Shown one piece after another: positions 53,383-61,966 of a stretch of DNA of 64,000 nucleotides; position 1 is the stretch's first letter, and each line of letters starts with the position of its first letter. Origin of the DNA: PSRI01 sp041484195. Its GTDB lineage: Bacteria > Bacteroidota > Bacteroidia > Chitinophagales > Chitinophagaceae. The notes below the pieces were generated by a model that was not told where the DNA came from, did no database searches, and saw nothing but the letters and a program-made list of their open reading frames with translations. The stretch is from positions 124,001-188,000 of the forward strand of contig JBGPHC010000004.1 in NCBI GenBank assembly GCA_041484195.1. The letters run 5' to 3'. The translations under genes were made by a program, and so were the position numbers.

Positions 53383-53763
53383 ATGAATGTCAAAATCAAT
53401 ACCAAGGAGAAATTCCATGTCATAACGCTGAATGTTCCCGTTTTGGCTGCTAATATGACAGAAGATTTGACGCGATTGTTCCTGAATTGCATTCAAAATC
53501 CTGTTAAAAACATAATTCTTAACATGGAGCATGTGAAGGAGTCAGACCCCGGCATTGGAACTTTTCTGCTTTCTGAACAAGAAAAAGCCAATGAAAACAA
53601 ACGGTCTTTCGTAATATGCAAGCTTCGGCCGGAAGTTGAAAAAATGCTGGGGAATGCTGAATTGACGAAAAGACTGAATATAACGCCTACTGAGAGTGAA
53701 GCATGGGATATGGTGCAATTTGAAGAATTAGAGAGAGAGATGATGAAAGGAGAAGAAAATTGA
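53383..53763 (+). CDS. STAS-domain (anti-anti-sigma-like) protein
   Basis: The 126-residue cytoplasmic protein has the STAS fold: MNVKINTKEKFHVITLNVPV, helix MTEDLTRLFLNCI, strand NIILNMEHV, and the loop ESDPGIGTFLLSEQEKANEN followed by SFVICKLRPEVEKML. In SpoIIAA-type factors the loop has a phosphorylated Ser (DSSG); here the equivalent residue is Pro (SDPG), so phosphorylation at that site is not possible. The ATG at 53383 is chosen; a GTG at 53245 would add 46 unlikely residues. The RNase Z gene follows in the same direction after 263 bp. Confidence 0.8.
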   Translation: MNVKINTKEKFHVITLNVPVLAANMTEDLTRLFLNCIQNPVKNIILNMEHVKESDPGIGTFLLSEQEKANENKRSFVICKLRPEVEKMLGNAELTKRLNITPTESEAWDMVQFEELEREMMKGEEN

Positions 53764-53958
53764 ACCTGCAAAATCTCCTGACTTCGGGAAACAGGAATTG
53801 AAATCCTGTTTGGGAAACGCCTCCGGGAAAAGACGATACATTTTGTTTGCGGGGTGAACTCTTTAATCCTTTATTGAAAGGAAAGTTTTGAAATACGAAA
53901 TCCCCCGCGGCTGAATTAGTATTAAGAGCTAATGTTGCCTCCTTAACCAGACATTCTT

Positions 53959-53993
53959 TTTGCCAGGGATTATTTCTATTTCAGATAATTTTG
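53959..53993 (+). promoter_or_regulatory. Candidate promoter of rnz
   Basis: TTTG (53959-53962) and TAATTTTG (53986-53993) are 23 bp apart, slightly more than usual. Transcription would begin near 54000, about 27 bases before the GTG start. Confidence 0.4.
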
Positions 53994-54026
53994 ATTTTTG
54001 ATTTGGAATTTTAAATTGAACAAATC

Positions 54027-54929
54027 GTGTTTGCACTGACCATATTAGGCAATAATTCGGCCTTGCCCATGCACGACAGGCACCCGACCTCCCAACTGGT
54101 GACCTATGATGAACATATGTTCCTTTTGGATTGTGGTGAAGGCACCCAGATTCAAATGAATCGTTACAAGATCCGGAGAAGCCGTGTCAAATACATCTTC
54201 ATTTCCCATCTCCACGGCGATCATTATTTTGGCCTGGCAGGACTGCTCAACAGTTATGGGCTGAACGGACGCACCGACGATCTCTGGCTTTTCGCGCCCG
54301 AAGCGCTGAAGGAAATACTCGACCTGCAATTCAAGGTTTCAGAAACCAGACTCCCTTATCAACTCCATTTTCACGCATTGAATGGAGAAGGCCTTCTTGT
54401 GGATGAAAAGAAATTGACGGTTAGCTCTTTCAAAGTGACGCACCGGATCCCCTGCTGGGGTTTTATTTTTAAGGAAAAAGAAAAGCAGAAGAAGCTGATC
54501 CCTGAAAAATTGCGCGAATATTCGATTCCCACAGCTTTTTATCATTTCCTGAAAGAAGGGGAAGACTATATCACGAAGGACGGAAAGATCATCCGCAATG
54601 AATGGGTGACCCTGCAGGCTTCCCAACCCAGGAGTTACGCATACTGTGCTGACACGATCTACGACGAAAATATAATTTCAACCATCCGCGGCGCCGATCT
54701 GCTCTACCATGAAGCCACTTATCTTGACGACCTGAAAGAAAGAGCAGCCATCCGGTTCCATTCCACTTCCCGGCAGGCTGCCACCATCGCGCTGAAGGCA
54801 CATGCCGGCAAATTGCTATTGGGTCATTTCAGCAGCAAATATGAAAAGCTGGATGATTTCCTCTTGGAAGCTTCAAGTATATTTCCCAATGTGGAATTAG
54901 CAACAGAAGGCGTTACCTATCGCATCTAG
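54027..54929 (+). CDS. rnz: Ribonuclease Z (tRNA 3' endonuclease)
   Basis: The 300-residue metallo-beta-lactamase nuclease trims the 3' end of tRNA precursors. It matters here since the initiator tRNA does not encode CCA. The metal motif ISHLHGDHYFGLAGLL is near residue 61, further ligands are in FKVTHRIPCWGF near 138, YCADTIYDENI near 207 and LLGHFSSKY near 270. The start is GTG at 54027 because the family N-terminus FALTILGNNSALP begins at once. The gene follows the STAS gene in the same direction, an arrangement I recall in other Bacteroidota. Confidence 0.95.
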   Translation: MFALTILGNNSALPMHDRHPTSQLVTYDEHMFLLDCGEGTQIQMNRYKIRRSRVKYIFISHLHGDHYFGLAGLLNSYGLNGRTDDLWLFAPEALKEILDLQFKVSETRLPYQLHFHALNGEGLLVDEKKLTVSSFKVTHRIPCWGFIFKEKEKQKKLIPEKLREYSIPTAFYHFLKEGEDYITKDGKIIRNEWVTLQASQPRSYAYCADTIYDENIISTIRGADLLYHEATYLDDLKERAAIRFHSTSRQAATIALKAHAGKLLLGHFSSKYEKLDDFLLEASSIFPNVELATEGVTYRI

Positions 54930-54966
54930 CCGCATTTTTTAAATGCATCTGCATTTCCCGGGAAGC

Positions 54967-55854
54967 TTAGGGCAGAGTCTTGATGTATTCCCGCATTTTG
55001 AGTTGGAGTGGTTCGCTCAATGGCACCAGTGGCAGGCGGACTATGTTTTCAATAAGTCCCAATTCGGCGAGAAATGCCTTCACTCCAGCCGGATTGTTTT
55101 CGCAAAACAATAATTCATAAGCCGCGATCATCGAATCATTCAAATCCCTGGCCTCCTTGAAATCGCCTTCAAGGCTCAGGCGCACCATGGCTGAGAATTT
55201 CGATGGCAGGCAATTGGCCGCAACGCTGATCACGCCGTCCATTCCGCACGCGATCTGGGGCAGGGCCAGGGCATCATCTCCGCTCACCACCAGGAAGTCT
55301 TCGGGTCTGTCTCTGAGGATCAGCATGCATTGGGCCAAATCACCGCTGGCTTCCTTGATACCGGCGATATTGGGTACCTCGTTGGCAAGGCGGATGGTGG
55401 TAGCCGCCGCAATATTGCGGCCGGTTCTGCCAGGCACATTATAGAGCAGTATGGGTTTCGGTGAAGCTTTGGCCAAGGCCTGGTAATGAAAAAAGAGTCC
55501 TTCCTGTGAGGGTTTGCTGTAATAGGGACTGGCACTCAGCACTGCCACGGCCTTGTCAAGAGGGAATGTTTCGAGGTCCCCGATCAGATCGTGCGTGTTA
55601 TTGCCACCGATACCCACTACTACGGGTATGCGCTTATTCACTTTTTCGTAAGTGAAGTTGATGATATCCTTCTTTTCTTCCTTGCTCAACGTGGGGGTTT
55701 CACCGGTGGTTCCCAGCGTAACCAGGTATTCCACTCCGTTTTCAATGACAAAATTTATCATGCGTTCGAGCGCGGTATAGTCCACTTCGTAGTTCGCTTT
55801 GAAGGGTGTAACCAGGGCCACACCGGTACCGCCGAGTTGAGTTCTGAGAGACAT
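54967..55854 (-). CDS. dapA: 4-hydroxy-tetrahydrodipicolinate synthase
   Basis: The 295-residue aldolase-fold enzyme condenses pyruvate with aspartate semialdehyde, the first committed step to diaminopimelate and lysine. TLGTTGETPTLSKEE near residue 46 binds pyruvate, the proton-relay Tyr is in LLYNVPGRTGRN near 135, and the Schiff-base Lys is in IAGIKEASGD near 164. The length is standard. It is 71 bp downstream of accA on the same strand and convergent with rnz. Confidence 0.95.
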   Translation of the reverse strand: MSLRTQLGGTGVALVTPFKANYEVDYTALERMINFVIENGVEYLVTLGTTGETPTLSKEEKKDIINFTYEKVNKRIPVVVGIGGNNTHDLIGDLETFPLDKAVAVLSASPYYSKPSQEGLFFHYQALAKASPKPILLYNVPGRTGRNIAAATTIRLANEVPNIAGIKEASGDLAQCMLILRDRPEDFLVVSGDDALALPQIACGMDGVISVAANCLPSKFSAMVRLSLEGDFKEARDLNDSMIAAYELLFCENNPAGVKAFLAELGLIENIVRLPLVPLSEPLQLKMREYIKTLP

Positions 55855-55925
55855 TATTATTGATTGAAATTTGTGATATTGATAAAGGTTGGTAATTCGC
55901 AGACCGCCGCTCCTGATTCAGGGTC

Positions 55926-56921
55926 TTAGCTACGCATCTCGTCTTCTTCCACTTCTTCCCAAAATCCCATCTTACTGAATTTCGCGATGCGCTGCCTTAC
56001 TCTTTCCTCCGCCGGGATCGCCTTGACTTCCTCGATCACTTTCAGGAGATGCGATTTGAGGATAGCGGCTGCTTCATCGTAATTCCAGTGCGCGCCACCC
56101 AGGGGTTCGTGTATGATGGCATCCACCAGTCCGAACTTGAGCATGTGTTCGGGTGTGAGCTTGAGTTCTTCGGCGGCTTTTTCCTTCATGTCCCAACTGC
56201 GCCATAAAATGGAACTGCAGCTTTCGGGGGAGATGACTGTGTACCAGGTATTTTCCATCATCAACACCCGGTCGCCCACGCCGATCCCCAATGCTCCGCC
56301 ACTGGCGCCCTCACCGATGATCACGCAAATAACGGGAACCTTTAGGCGAATCATTTCAAAAATATTCCTGGCAATGGCCTCACCCTGACCTCTTTCTTCC
56401 GCTTCAATGCCGGGAAAGGCCCCGGGAGTATCTATCAATGTCACGATGGGCTTGTTGAATTTCTCGGCCAGTTTCATAAGCCTGAGCGCCTTCCTGTATC
56501 CTTCAGGATTGGCCATCCCGAAATTTCTCATGGTCCTCATTTTGGTATTGGCGCCTTTCTGCTGGCCAACAAACATCACTGTGTGCCCGCCCAATTGAGC
56601 GAATCCTCCTACCATGGCCTTGTCGTCTTTCACGTGCCGGTCTCCATGCAGTTCCACAAAATCCGTCGACATTCTCTTGATATAAGAAAGGGTGTAGGGT
56701 CTGTCTGGATGACGGCTCATCTGCACTTTTTGCCATGCAGTAAGATGCTGGGTGATCTCTTTCCGTTTTTCCAGGATCGATTGTTCCAATTGCTGTATGG
56801 CATTTGAATAATCAACTTTTTGATTCTTCTCTGCCATATGCCGGAGTTGTTCTACCTGGTCGAATAATTCCTTTATTGGTTTTTCAAATTCGAGGAATTG
56901 TCTCTGTTTTAATTCTGGCAT
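55926..56921 (-). CDS. accA: Acetyl-CoA carboxylase carboxyltransferase subunit alpha
   Basis: The 331-residue subunit transfers carboxyl from biotin to acetyl-CoA for fatty-acid synthesis. A coiled-coil N-terminus (LEFEKPIKELFDQVEQLR) is followed by the crotonase-fold core: HGDRHVKDDKAMVGGFAQLG near residue 93, LIDTPGAFPGIEAEERGQGE near 161 and IGEGASGGALGIGVGDRVLM near 199. TAAATTTG on the minus strand (plus 56948-56955 reads CAAATTTA) is a -7 box candidate 27 bp upstream. The beta subunit is not in the window. Confidence 0.95.
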   Translation of the reverse strand: MPELKQRQFLEFEKPIKELFDQVEQLRHMAEKNQKVDYSNAIQQLEQSILEKRKEITQHLTAWQKVQMSRHPDRPYTLSYIKRMSTDFVELHGDRHVKDDKAMVGGFAQLGGHTVMFVGQQKGANTKMRTMRNFGMANPEGYRKALRLMKLAEKFNKPIVTLIDTPGAFPGIEAEERGQGEAIARNIFEMIRLKVPVICVIIGEGASGGALGIGVGDRVLMMENTWYTVISPESCSSILWRSWDMKEKAAEELKLTPEHMLKFGLVDAIIHEPLGGAHWNYDEAAAILKSHLLKVIEEVKAIPAEERVRQRIAKFSKMGFWEEVEEDEMRS

Positions 56922-57358
56922 GTGCGCTGCACTTAGTATGCAGGCAGCAAATTTATGATTTAAAGCGGAAAATCAGTCGAATCTCAAAATCGGGTTGAAA
57001 TCGTATAAAGCAGTGACAGCAAGTAATTTGAAACTGATTTTAGGAATGGAAGCTACTTTCATGATATTCTCATGCTAATTCAAAACTGGCTTCCGGATTT
57101 TGAATGGAGCCTTCATTTCCGGTTTATTTCACAGATATTCCAAGGTTTTCCCCAGTTTTCAAGAATGTCTCAAATTAAGTTCCCGTTCAGAATTGTTCCA
57201 ACATCATCCCCGAATGATTCAATTGCATCCTTTTGCGGGGGAGAAACCTGACCAAAATCAACTTTTATAAACGAATAAGTCATAAGGTTGGTGGGAGGGT
57301 GAGTATATTTTTGTTAAAGGCGGAAAATAGATCATCTATCACCATAAATTTTTAAGCG
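56922..57358. other. Divergent intergenic region accA/hsp20
   Basis: This 437-bp AT-rich gap holds the accA -7 box and, on the plus strand, TATTTTTG near 57307, a candidate -7 box about 45 bp before the hsp20 ATG. No CIRCE (TTAGCACTC-N9-GAGTGCTAA) element and no supported ORF were seen. Confidence 0.4.
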
Positions 57359-57814
57359 ATGCAAAACAATCTTGTAAGCGGCAAGAAGGTATCCCACCCT
57401 GTTGTTCCCTCTATGCTGGACGCAGGCTGGTTTGACAAATTCTTCAATATGCCCGTTGATGAATTTTTTTCGAGTAAAATGACTAGCGTACCGGCTGTGA
57501 ATATCTCTGAAAACGAAATAGAATTCCTGCTTACACTTGGAGTTCCTGGTTTGAGAAAAGAAGATTTCAAGATTGAGGTTGCGGATGGACTTCTTACCAT
57601 CATGGCTGAAAAGTCCAAAGAAGAAAAAATCGGGAACCATCATTACAATCGGCGTGAATACAACTACAGCGCCTGGTCGAGAAGTTTCGCCATGCCAGAA
57701 AATTGCTTCACGGATAAAATCAGGGCCGAATTCAAGAATGGAGAATTGATAGTAATCGTTCCAAAATCGGAAGACAGTGTTTCCGAAAATGTCAAAAAAA
57801 TAGCCATTACCTAA
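57359..57814 (+). CDS. Hsp20/alpha-crystallin small heat-shock protein
   Basis: The 151-residue chaperone holds unfolded proteins. The alpha-crystallin domain spans about residues 40-145: PAVNISENEIEFLLTLGVPG, FKIEVADGLLTIMAEK, FARSFAMP-like AWSRSFAMPEN, IRAEFKNGELIVIVPKSE. The final IxI-type tail is VKKIAIT. It opens a group of stress-type genes that runs to the window end. A 168-bp gap separates it from the next gene. Confidence 0.92.
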   Translation: MQNNLVSGKKVSHPVVPSMLDAGWFDKFFNMPVDEFFSSKMTSVPAVNISENEIEFLLTLGVPGLRKEDFKIEVADGLLTIMAEKSKEEKIGNHHYNRREYNYSAWSRSFAMPENCFTDKIRAEFKNGELIVIVPKSEDSVSENVKKIAIT

Positions 57815-57981
57815 GAAGGATTGCCCTATCCTTAGCCTTTGTGGAAACAAATCTCCATCTGAGACCATGTGATTAACAGCAAACCCTGAAGAGACGGTTT
57901 ATTCAGGCGGAAAGAGTCGCCTTAAGAAATTTCGCTATGCATGGGAATTTGCCCTGCTTGACCCTAGAAAAGAGCAAAGAA

Positions 57982-58404
57982 ATGAACAATTTGAAATTAA
58001 CAGTAGCAAGTGATAGCCAGCTCAGAGACCTGCAGCAGGATTTCAATGAGAGATTTCCTTTCCTGAAGATTGAATTCTATAGGAAAGACAGAAATGCCAA
58101 AGGCGACCGAAGTGGAAGTTCACCCCTTCCCTCCCACTTGAAAATCAAGGATATCAGCTATGATTTCAAGCCGGGCACAATTGAAGTAAATGAAGATATG
58201 CCGGTTGGTGAACTGGAAGAAAAGTTCCGGGATCTATTTAAGCTGTCGGTGCAGGTGTACCGAAAAAGCGGAGGGCTATGGCTGGAAACTACAAAGACCG
58301 ACCGGTGGACCCTGAAAGAGCAAAATAATCATGGAATGGAAATTTCGAATATGGACCATTCTCAACGCCCGGGCGAGGAATTAGACCTGGACGCCTTTTC
58401 CTGA
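57982..58404 (+). CDS. Hypothetical protein, stress-cluster associated
   Basis: The 140-residue soluble protein from the ATG at 57982 (LKLTVASDSQLRDLQQDFNE) contains FLKIEFYRKDR, a basic Ser-rich linker, IKDISYDFKPGTIEVNEDMP then VGELEEKFRDLFKLSVQVYR, and ends with WTLKEQNNHG and an acidic tail. It has no signal, membrane helix or known catalytic motif. Its place between hsp20 and a REC-CRP regulator points to stress physiology. Such proteins recur in Bacteroidota stress clusters in my recollection, without assigned function. The stop is 6 bp from the convergent regulator stop. Confidence 0.7.
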   Translation: MNNLKLTVASDSQLRDLQQDFNERFPFLKIEFYRKDRNAKGDRSGSSPLPSHLKIKDISYDFKPGTIEVNEDMPVGELEEKFRDLFKLSVQVYRKSGGLWLETTKTDRWTLKEQNNHGMEISNMDHSQRPGEELDLDAFS

Positions 58405-58410
58405 CCCCAT

Positions 58411-59469
58411 TTAGTACAGGAGGTTTTTCAGTTTTTCCAAATCCGTGATCCTGATCTTCCCATCCCTGATCTCAATTAACTTCTCTGATTTGAAATCACT
58501 CAGGGTGCGGATGAGCGATTCGGTGGCGGTTCCCACATAGTGGGCTATGTCTTCTCTGGAAATGTCAAGCGTTTCCCCATGCCCGTTAGTCTTGTTGAAT
58601 TTTGAATGGATATCGGCAAGCGCTTTGGCTATTCTTTTTCTCAGTGATCCATAGGCGAGGCTGAGTAATCTTTCTTCCTTTTCCTGTACGTTTTGCGCAA
58701 TCAGATTGATGAACCTCGAGGCGATATTCATATCCTTATAGATGACCGACAGAAATTCGTCTTTGGGGATCAATACTAGTTCGGCCTGCTCCAGCACTTC
58801 TGCCGTATCTTCATAGGTCTTGTTTTCCAGCAAGGGGAGGTAGCCGATAAAATCTCCTTCCGCATAAAGATTCGTAATATATTCCTTACCGTCTTCATGT
58901 ATGCGTGAGGCTTTTATTTTGCCCTTCTTCAGGTAATACAGGTATTTGGGCCTCTTGCCCGCGGAGTATAGAGTCTGTTTCCTGGGTAATTCTTCTGTTT
59001 CGTAGGAATCCAGTTCCATCTTGACCAGACCCGATTCCCGGAGATCTTTCAGAAGATCATTGGCGCCTTTCTCATCCGCGGAATAGCGGGTATGCAGAAT
59101 GTCATATTTCTTCAATCTGACCTCGACGGCATTCAGCAATTCAATATCGTCAAAGGGTTTGGTGATATAGTCGTCGGCCCCCATTTCCATGCCCTTTCTA
59201 AAATCAATTCTTTCTGTTTTGGCAGTCAGAAAAATAAAAGGAATATATTCTGTAGCGGTATTTTTCTTGAGAAGGTGCAGTACACCATAACCATCCAGGT
59301 CGGGCATCATGATGTCGCAAATGATCAGATCCGGTTTTTCTTTCAATGCAATTTCGACACCCTTTTTCCCATCCCCTGCTGCCAGCACGTGATAACCCGC
59401 AAGACTGAGAATCTCAGAAATATTTTCCCGGATTGCATCATGGTCATCTATGATCAGGATTCTGCGCAT
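58411..59469 (-). CDS. Response regulator with cNMP-binding and CRP/FNR HTH domains
   Basis: The 352-residue transcription regulator has a receiver domain at 1-120 (ILIIDDHDAIREN; phospho-acceptor Asp in DLIICDIMMPDLDGYG near 53; Lys in FLTAKTE near 105), a cyclic-nucleotide-binding-like beta barrel at about 150-270 (GKRPKYLYYLKKGKIKAS, YAEGDFIGYLPLLENKTYED) and a CRP-type helix-turn-helix at about 280-350 (ISREDIAHYVGTATESLIRTL). The upstream histidine kinase, 107 bp away on the same strand, is the obvious partner. No cysteine set for an FNR cluster is visible. Confidence 0.9.
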   Translation of the reverse strand: MRRILIIDDHDAIRENISEILSLAGYHVLAAGDGKKGVEIALKEKPDLIICDIMMPDLDGYGVLHLLKKNTATEYIPFIFLTAKTERIDFRKGMEMGADDYITKPFDDIELLNAVEVRLKKYDILHTRYSADEKGANDLLKDLRESGLVKMELDSYETEELPRKQTLYSAGKRPKYLYYLKKGKIKASRIHEDGKEYITNLYAEGDFIGYLPLLENKTYEDTAEVLEQAELVLIPKDEFLSVIYKDMNIASRFINLIAQNVQEKEERLLSLAYGSLRKRIAKALADIHSKFNKTNGHGETLDISREDIAHYVGTATESLIRTLSDFKSEKLIEIRDGKIRITDLEKLKNLLY

Positions 59470-59575
59470 ACGACACAAATTAATTTAGCAAGATAACACA
59501 AAAAAGGTTCAGGAATTGCCAAGGATCTTCATTTTTTGAAATGGATTTGGTAGTTTTTTTACATGGCTCAGAGCT

Positions 59576-61162
59576 TTAAACGGAACCAATTCCACCCCAG
59601 TCTTCCGGTGGCATCATGGCCGGTAAACTCACTGTTACCGTGGTGCCCTGGTCCAACCGGCTTTCCAGGCTGATGCTCCCATCCAGCAATTCCACATAGC
59701 CTTTCACAATATGCAAACCCAGACCCGTTCCTTCAATATTCAATGCGTTCTTGCCTCTGAAGAAACTGCTGAACAAATGAACCTGATCCTCATCTGAAAT
59801 GCCTAATCCTTCATCCTTAATGGAGATATCAAGGGACTCTCCGTCAGTATGGAAATTTACCCAAATAGAAGAATTTTCGGAAGAGAATTTTATAGCGTTA
59901 CTCAACAGGTTGAGCAGGATATTCTTCAATAACCTCGTATCAGAATAGAACAGGCTCTCGCCTTCATAGAAACTATGAATTTCCTGGCCCTCTTTAATGA
60001 TCGACTTGAGCTCATCGGTCAATTCTTCTACAAAATCCCTGACATTGAATGAAGCCGGCTCCACTTTAACGCGGCCTTCTTCCAGTCTGCCCAGGGAAAG
60101 AAAATCGCCCAACAGGTCATTGAGATGCTTCACAGAATCCTTGATTCTCTTAATATGCTTGTCACGGTTTGGCTGTTCCTCCGACTTTGTATATTTCCCA
60201 ATCAGGGATGCCGAGGAAAGAACCGTACTCAGGGGGGTCCTGAATTCATGCGAGGCCATGGAAACGAAACGGGATTTTATTTCACTCAATTCCTTTTCTT
60301 TATTCAAAGCATCACTCAGCTCCCTCTTCGATTTCTCCAATTCATGCAGGGCTTCTCTCAATATCTGTGTTCTTTGTCCCACTTTGGTTTCCAGTTCGGC
60401 ATTCAACTTACGCACATCCGCGGTGATATGTTCCAGTTTCGATTTTTGAGCAATCATTTCCAATTCGGCCCGTTTCCGTTCTGTTATATCCACCACAAAC
60501 GCGATCACAAAAAAATGATCACCCTGTTTAAAATGACTGAGACTTACTTCAACAGGAAATTCTGTTCCGTCTTTTGTTTTTGCATACAAATCCCTTCCCT
60601 GCCCCATTGTGCGGTTATTGGGATGGTCATAAAATTGATGCCTGTATTTTTCATGCCCCATCCGGAATCGTTCGGGGATCAGCGAATCAATGGATTGCCC
60701 GTCCAGTTCCCGGGCCTGGCATTTGAACAACTTTTCAGCAGCGGGGTTCACTAATATGATTTGGCCCGTTTCATTGGTAAGGATGATCCCTTCGGTAGCA
60801 AACGTAAACAGAGCATTCATGCGGCTTTGTTCCGACTTGATGGAACGATACAGTTTCTTGGCATAGAGCACCAATATCACGGTCATGATCACCGTAATCA
60901 ATGAAAACAGGTGTTGCATGATGATTTCCCCTGGTTTAAGATTGCCATGGGGATAGAAAGTTGACAGCAGGATGAGCACAACGCTGATGCTCCCAAACAA
61001 TAAGGTATAGAAATCTTTCTCCAATAAAATGGTGATCAGGATTATGGCGATCAATCCGCTGTCGAATATGCTGTATTCAGGATTCAGAAACTGAAACAGG
61101 GCCGTGCAAGCGGTCATGGTATAGCAAAACAAAAGAATGCCAAAACGTTTTTCTTTGAACAT
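59576..61162 (-). CDS. PAS-domain membrane sensor histidine kinase
   Basis: The 528-residue kinase has about four N-terminal transmembrane helices (residues 8-110), a PAS domain at about 118-235 (NALFTFATEGIILTNETGQI), a coiled coil, HisKA with the phospho-acceptor in MASHEFRTPLSTVLSSASL near 305, and the ATPase domain with N-box LLNLLSNAIKFS near 418, G1 DEGLGISDED and G2 GTGLGLHIVKGYVELLDG. The signal could be redox or membrane state through PAS, but no heme or flavin ligand is evident. It probably phosphorylates the REC-CRP regulator downstream. Confidence 0.92.
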   Translation of the reverse strand: MFKEKRFGILLFCYTMTACTALFQFLNPEYSIFDSGLIAIILITILLEKDFYTLLFGSISVVLILLSTFYPHGNLKPGEIIMQHLFSLITVIMTVILVLYAKKLYRSIKSEQSRMNALFTFATEGIILTNETGQIILVNPAAEKLFKCQARELDGQSIDSLIPERFRMGHEKYRHQFYDHPNNRTMGQGRDLYAKTKDGTEFPVEVSLSHFKQGDHFFVIAFVVDITERKRAELEMIAQKSKLEHITADVRKLNAELETKVGQRTQILREALHELEKSKRELSDALNKEKELSEIKSRFVSMASHEFRTPLSTVLSSASLIGKYTKSEEQPNRDKHIKRIKDSVKHLNDLLGDFLSLGRLEEGRVKVEPASFNVRDFVEELTDELKSIIKEGQEIHSFYEGESLFYSDTRLLKNILLNLLSNAIKFSSENSSIWVNFHTDGESLDISIKDEGLGISDEDQVHLFSSFFRGKNALNIEGTGLGLHIVKGYVELLDGSISLESRLDQGTTVTVSLPAMMPPEDWGGIGSV

Positions 61163-61326
61163 GGGCTGACTTACCTGCAGTTTGAAAAACAGATAACGAG
61201 GTAAATTAATGAATTATATGAATGCAAAAATTTCCGGCTTCATGAGAATTGTCAGTATTCGCAATGACAGAGGTCTTTTCGACGTGTGTAAATGACCGCT
61301 ATTTTTGTACCTTCGAATGAAAGATT

Positions 61327-61800
61327 ATGTTTGGAGAATTAGACGATAGTCAAATTGAAGCGGTGCTCAACCGCCAGATCATCGGCCGCATCGGCTGCCA
61401 TGCAGACGGAATCACTTATGTGGTTCCTATCAGCTATGGATATGATGGCGAAAGCGTTTATGCACATACCCACGATGGGATGAAGATCATCATGATGCGG
61501 AAGAATCCTGAAGTGTGCTTCCAGGTTGACGAGATGCCCGACATGGCCAACTGGAACAGCGTTATCGCCTGGGGTGAATTTGAAGAGATCACCGACCGCC
61601 AGGGTCGTACAGATGCCCTTAGACTGTTGTTGGAAAGGAACCTGCCCTATATTGCCAGCAAGACCGTACAACTCGCTCCCAACTGGCCATTCATACCAAA
61701 TGACACGGACAATATAGGCGGAATTGTATTTAAAATAAAACTGGGAAAGAAAACTGGCCGCTATGAACGCTATGATCTTCCGCCACAGCTAAATTCCTGA
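61327..61800 (+). CDS. Pyridoxamine 5'-phosphate oxidase-like flavin-binding protein
   Basis: The 157-residue protein is of the split-barrel flavin-binding fold of PNPOx-like proteins: IIGRIGCHADGITYVVPISY, VYAHTHDGMKIIMMRKNPEVC and FQVDEM. Family members bind FMN or F420-like cofactors; few do true pyridoxamine phosphate oxidation. Relatives are induced in hypoxia or nitric-oxide stress in other bacteria. It is divergent from the histidine kinase (164 bp) and convergent with the P-type ATPase (166 bp between the stops). Confidence 0.85.
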   Translation: MFGELDDSQIEAVLNRQIIGRIGCHADGITYVVPISYGYDGESVYAHTHDGMKIIMMRKNPEVCFQVDEMPDMANWNSVIAWGEFEEITDRQGRTDALRLLLERNLPYIASKTVQLAPNWPFIPNDTDNIGGIVFKIKLGKKTGRYERYDLPPQLNS

Positions 61801-61966
61801 TCAGGCTCTTTAATAACCCCGTCGCCTTCCCGGTCCACTCTTACACAAAATCAAATTCCTGCCCCTGAGGCTATATGCCATTATGAGCGTGATTTCATTT
61901 TCATTTAGTCCTGGACTGGTTCCCGAAAAATGAGAGCTGCCTGAATGGTCAGGATCCTTACAATTA

